Under the pieces are notes generated by a model that saw nothing but the letters and a program-made list of their open reading frames with translations, was not told the origin of the DNA and ran no database searches. A DNA stretch of 5,892 nucleotides from Candidatus Aenigmatarchaeota archaeon (GTDB taxonomy: Archaea > Aenigmatarchaeota > Aenigmatarchaeia > QMZP01): contig JACQOC010000059.1 of assembly GCA_016202785.1 (NCBI GenBank), positions 1 to 5,892 on the forward strand. Direction: 5' to 3'. Shown here in pieces: positions 4,940-5,892 of this stretch. Positions within the stretch are counted from its first letter, which is position 1. Every line of letters begins with the position of its first letter. The translations under genes were made by a program, and so were the position numbers.

Positions 4940-5892
4940 GTGGCGAACAAAATTGGAATTATAGAGGGAGATGGTATCGGACCGGAAGTCGTCAGGGAAG
5001 CTATTAAAGTCTTAAAATATGCCGCAGAATTGTACAAACTCGAGCTCCAGTTTCATAACGAACCGTTCAGCAGCCAGTATCTAATCGACAACCGCCAGCT
5101 GACGTATGACCAAAAAAGCAAGCTTCACGTCGTATTTGATGACACGGAAGCAGAAATCGCGGCGGAAGTCGGCGGACTCTTGGGATTATATGACGCCATA
5201 CTTTTCGGCGCGGTCGGCGACCCGAGAGTGAAGCCCGGCGACATTGAGCGGCCGGTCATCGGCGGCCTGCGCTGGAACGCTGACACCCCTTCGTTCGCAG
5301 GCGTCCGGCCGGCGCTTAACCTTTGGCCGATAAACATCCATGGCGAGCTTCAACCAGGCGAAATCGATTTTTACATCGTGCGTGAGAATACCGAGGGTTC
5401 TTACACTCGGAAGGGCGGCAAACGTTATGTGGGGACACCGAAGGAGGAAGCCTATCGTGAGAAGTTTGCCACGCTCCTGGGCACGGAAAGGATACACCGT
5501 TTCGCTTTTGAATTGGCGCGGAAACTTGGCAGGGAGAAGGTCGTTTCGACGCATAAATCGAATGCCGAACCGGACGTCGGCGGCTACTGGCGCAGCATTG
5601 CGGAACGCATCGCCAAGGAATATCCTGATATCGCTTTCCAATATTTGCAACGCGATGTGGTTGCAGGTGCGGTCGGCGTCGCTAAGAGTTACCGGCCGGC
5701 AGGAAATACCGATGCAGAACGGGTGAAGAACATTGTGTTTGATGTGTTGGTGGTAGATAACGACTTCGGCGACAGCTTCAGCAGCGCTGCCGCAGCCGCT
5801 GCCTGGGGTGACCAAGGCAAGGCCATAGCGCCTTCCGCCAACATCAACCCGGGAAAAGGCGCTTACTTCGAAGCCACGCACGGCTCGGCGCC
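4940..5892 (+). CDS. Isopropylmalate/isocitrate dehydrogenase-family protein (partial, 3' end cut)
   Basis: Translation from GTG 4940 gives 317 residues running off the window edge; an in-frame TAG at 4928-4930 rules out a longer start. Family blocks appear in order: IEGDGIGPEV (8-17), ILFGAVGDPRVKPGDIER, GVRPALNLWP (121-130), IVR148-ENTEGSY, ERIHRFAFELARK, THK206-SN208, QRD239, DNDFGD278 and EATHGSA at the cut end. These enzymes oxidatively decarboxylate 2-hydroxy acids with NAD(P) and a divalent metal. The GAVGDP block and the THKSN form resemble one LeuB subgroup. Oddities: the usual second metal-binding Asp after FGD (GDxxSD/TD) is Ser282, the second of the two substrate arginines (R in NLRP) is not present in LWPINI, and there is a short insertion between D239 and FDV. 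Substrate is therefore open: isopropylmalate, isocitrate or another acid. No leucine or TCA genes are visible nearby. Confidence 0.8.
   Translation, partial: MANKIGIIEGDGIGPEVVREAIKVLKYAAELYKLELQFHNEPFSSQYLIDNRQLTYDQKSKLHVVFDDTEAEIAAEVGGLLGLYDAILFGAVGDPRVKPGDIERPVIGGLRWNADTPSFAGVRPALNLWPINIHGELQPGEIDFYIVRENTEGSYTRKGGKRYVGTPKEEAYREKFATLLGTERIHRFAFELARKLGREKVVSTHKSNAEPDVGGYWRSIAERIAKEYPDIAFQYLQRDVVAGAVGVAKSYRPAGNTDAERVKNIVFDVLVVDNDFGDSFSSAAAAAAWGDQGKAIAPSANINPGKGAYFEATHGSA

Noticed and set aside
5186..5881. Minus-strand 231-codon frame and plus frame 5340-5726 within the dehydrogenase gene
   Set aside because: Both are other-frame readings of a clear isopropylmalate/isocitrate dehydrogenase-family protein.

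Overview
The window looks archaeal, and most likely comes from a DPANN-type genome. The lineage is inferred from gene content and expression signals, because there is no rRNA to place it. Three lines of evidence support this. Three genes have an AT-rich TATA-like hexamer/octamer centred about 25 nt before the start codon, which is the geometry of leaderless archaeal transcripts. One gene has a textbook archaeal GGGTGA ribosome-binding site. Several proteins are of kinds I associate with small-genome archaea: a short cytidylate-kinase-like enzyme, a one-chain nucleotidyltransferase-HEPN protein, a C-terminal winged-helix protein with a long basic low-complexity N-terminus, and a soluble domain resembling the end of an AglB/STT3 oligosaccharyltransferase. 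The sequence is moderately GC-rich and genes are tightly packed, with gaps of 4 to about 85 bp. No stretch over 300 bp lacks a gene.

Layout. Positions 1-174 hold the 3' end of an unrecognised gene, followed 8 bp later by a winged-helix protein (183-896) and 48 bp later by the nucleotidyltransferase-HEPN protein (945-2156), all on the plus strand. A small ribbon-helix-helix protein (2414-2166, minus) converges on the latter with a 9-bp gap. Divergent from it is a 300-residue single-pass membrane protein whose body resembles the AglB/STT3 C-terminal domain (2477-3379, plus). This converges with a 4-bp gap on the cytidylate-kinase-like gene (3926-3384, minus). That gene diverges from a PfkB-family kinase (4004-4855, plus). 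The window ends inside a decarboxylating-dehydrogenase gene of the isopropylmalate/isocitrate dehydrogenase superfamily (4940 to the edge).

There is no single obvious pathway. The strands alternate, so most genes after 2156 are probably separate transcription units. Nucleotide and sugar phosphorylation (CMP-kinase-like plus PfkB) share a divergent intergenic region, and an RNase-type HEPN protein with a built-in nucleotidyltransferase lies near two DNA-binding-type proteins. The most unusual items are the free-standing oligosaccharyltransferase-like domain with a degenerate WWDYG motif (WVDYV), the fused MNT-HEPN protein with both signature motifs intact, and the dehydrogenase with substitutions at normally catalytic positions. 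No tRNA, rRNA, CRISPR array, insertion sequence or clear mobile-element boundary was seen.
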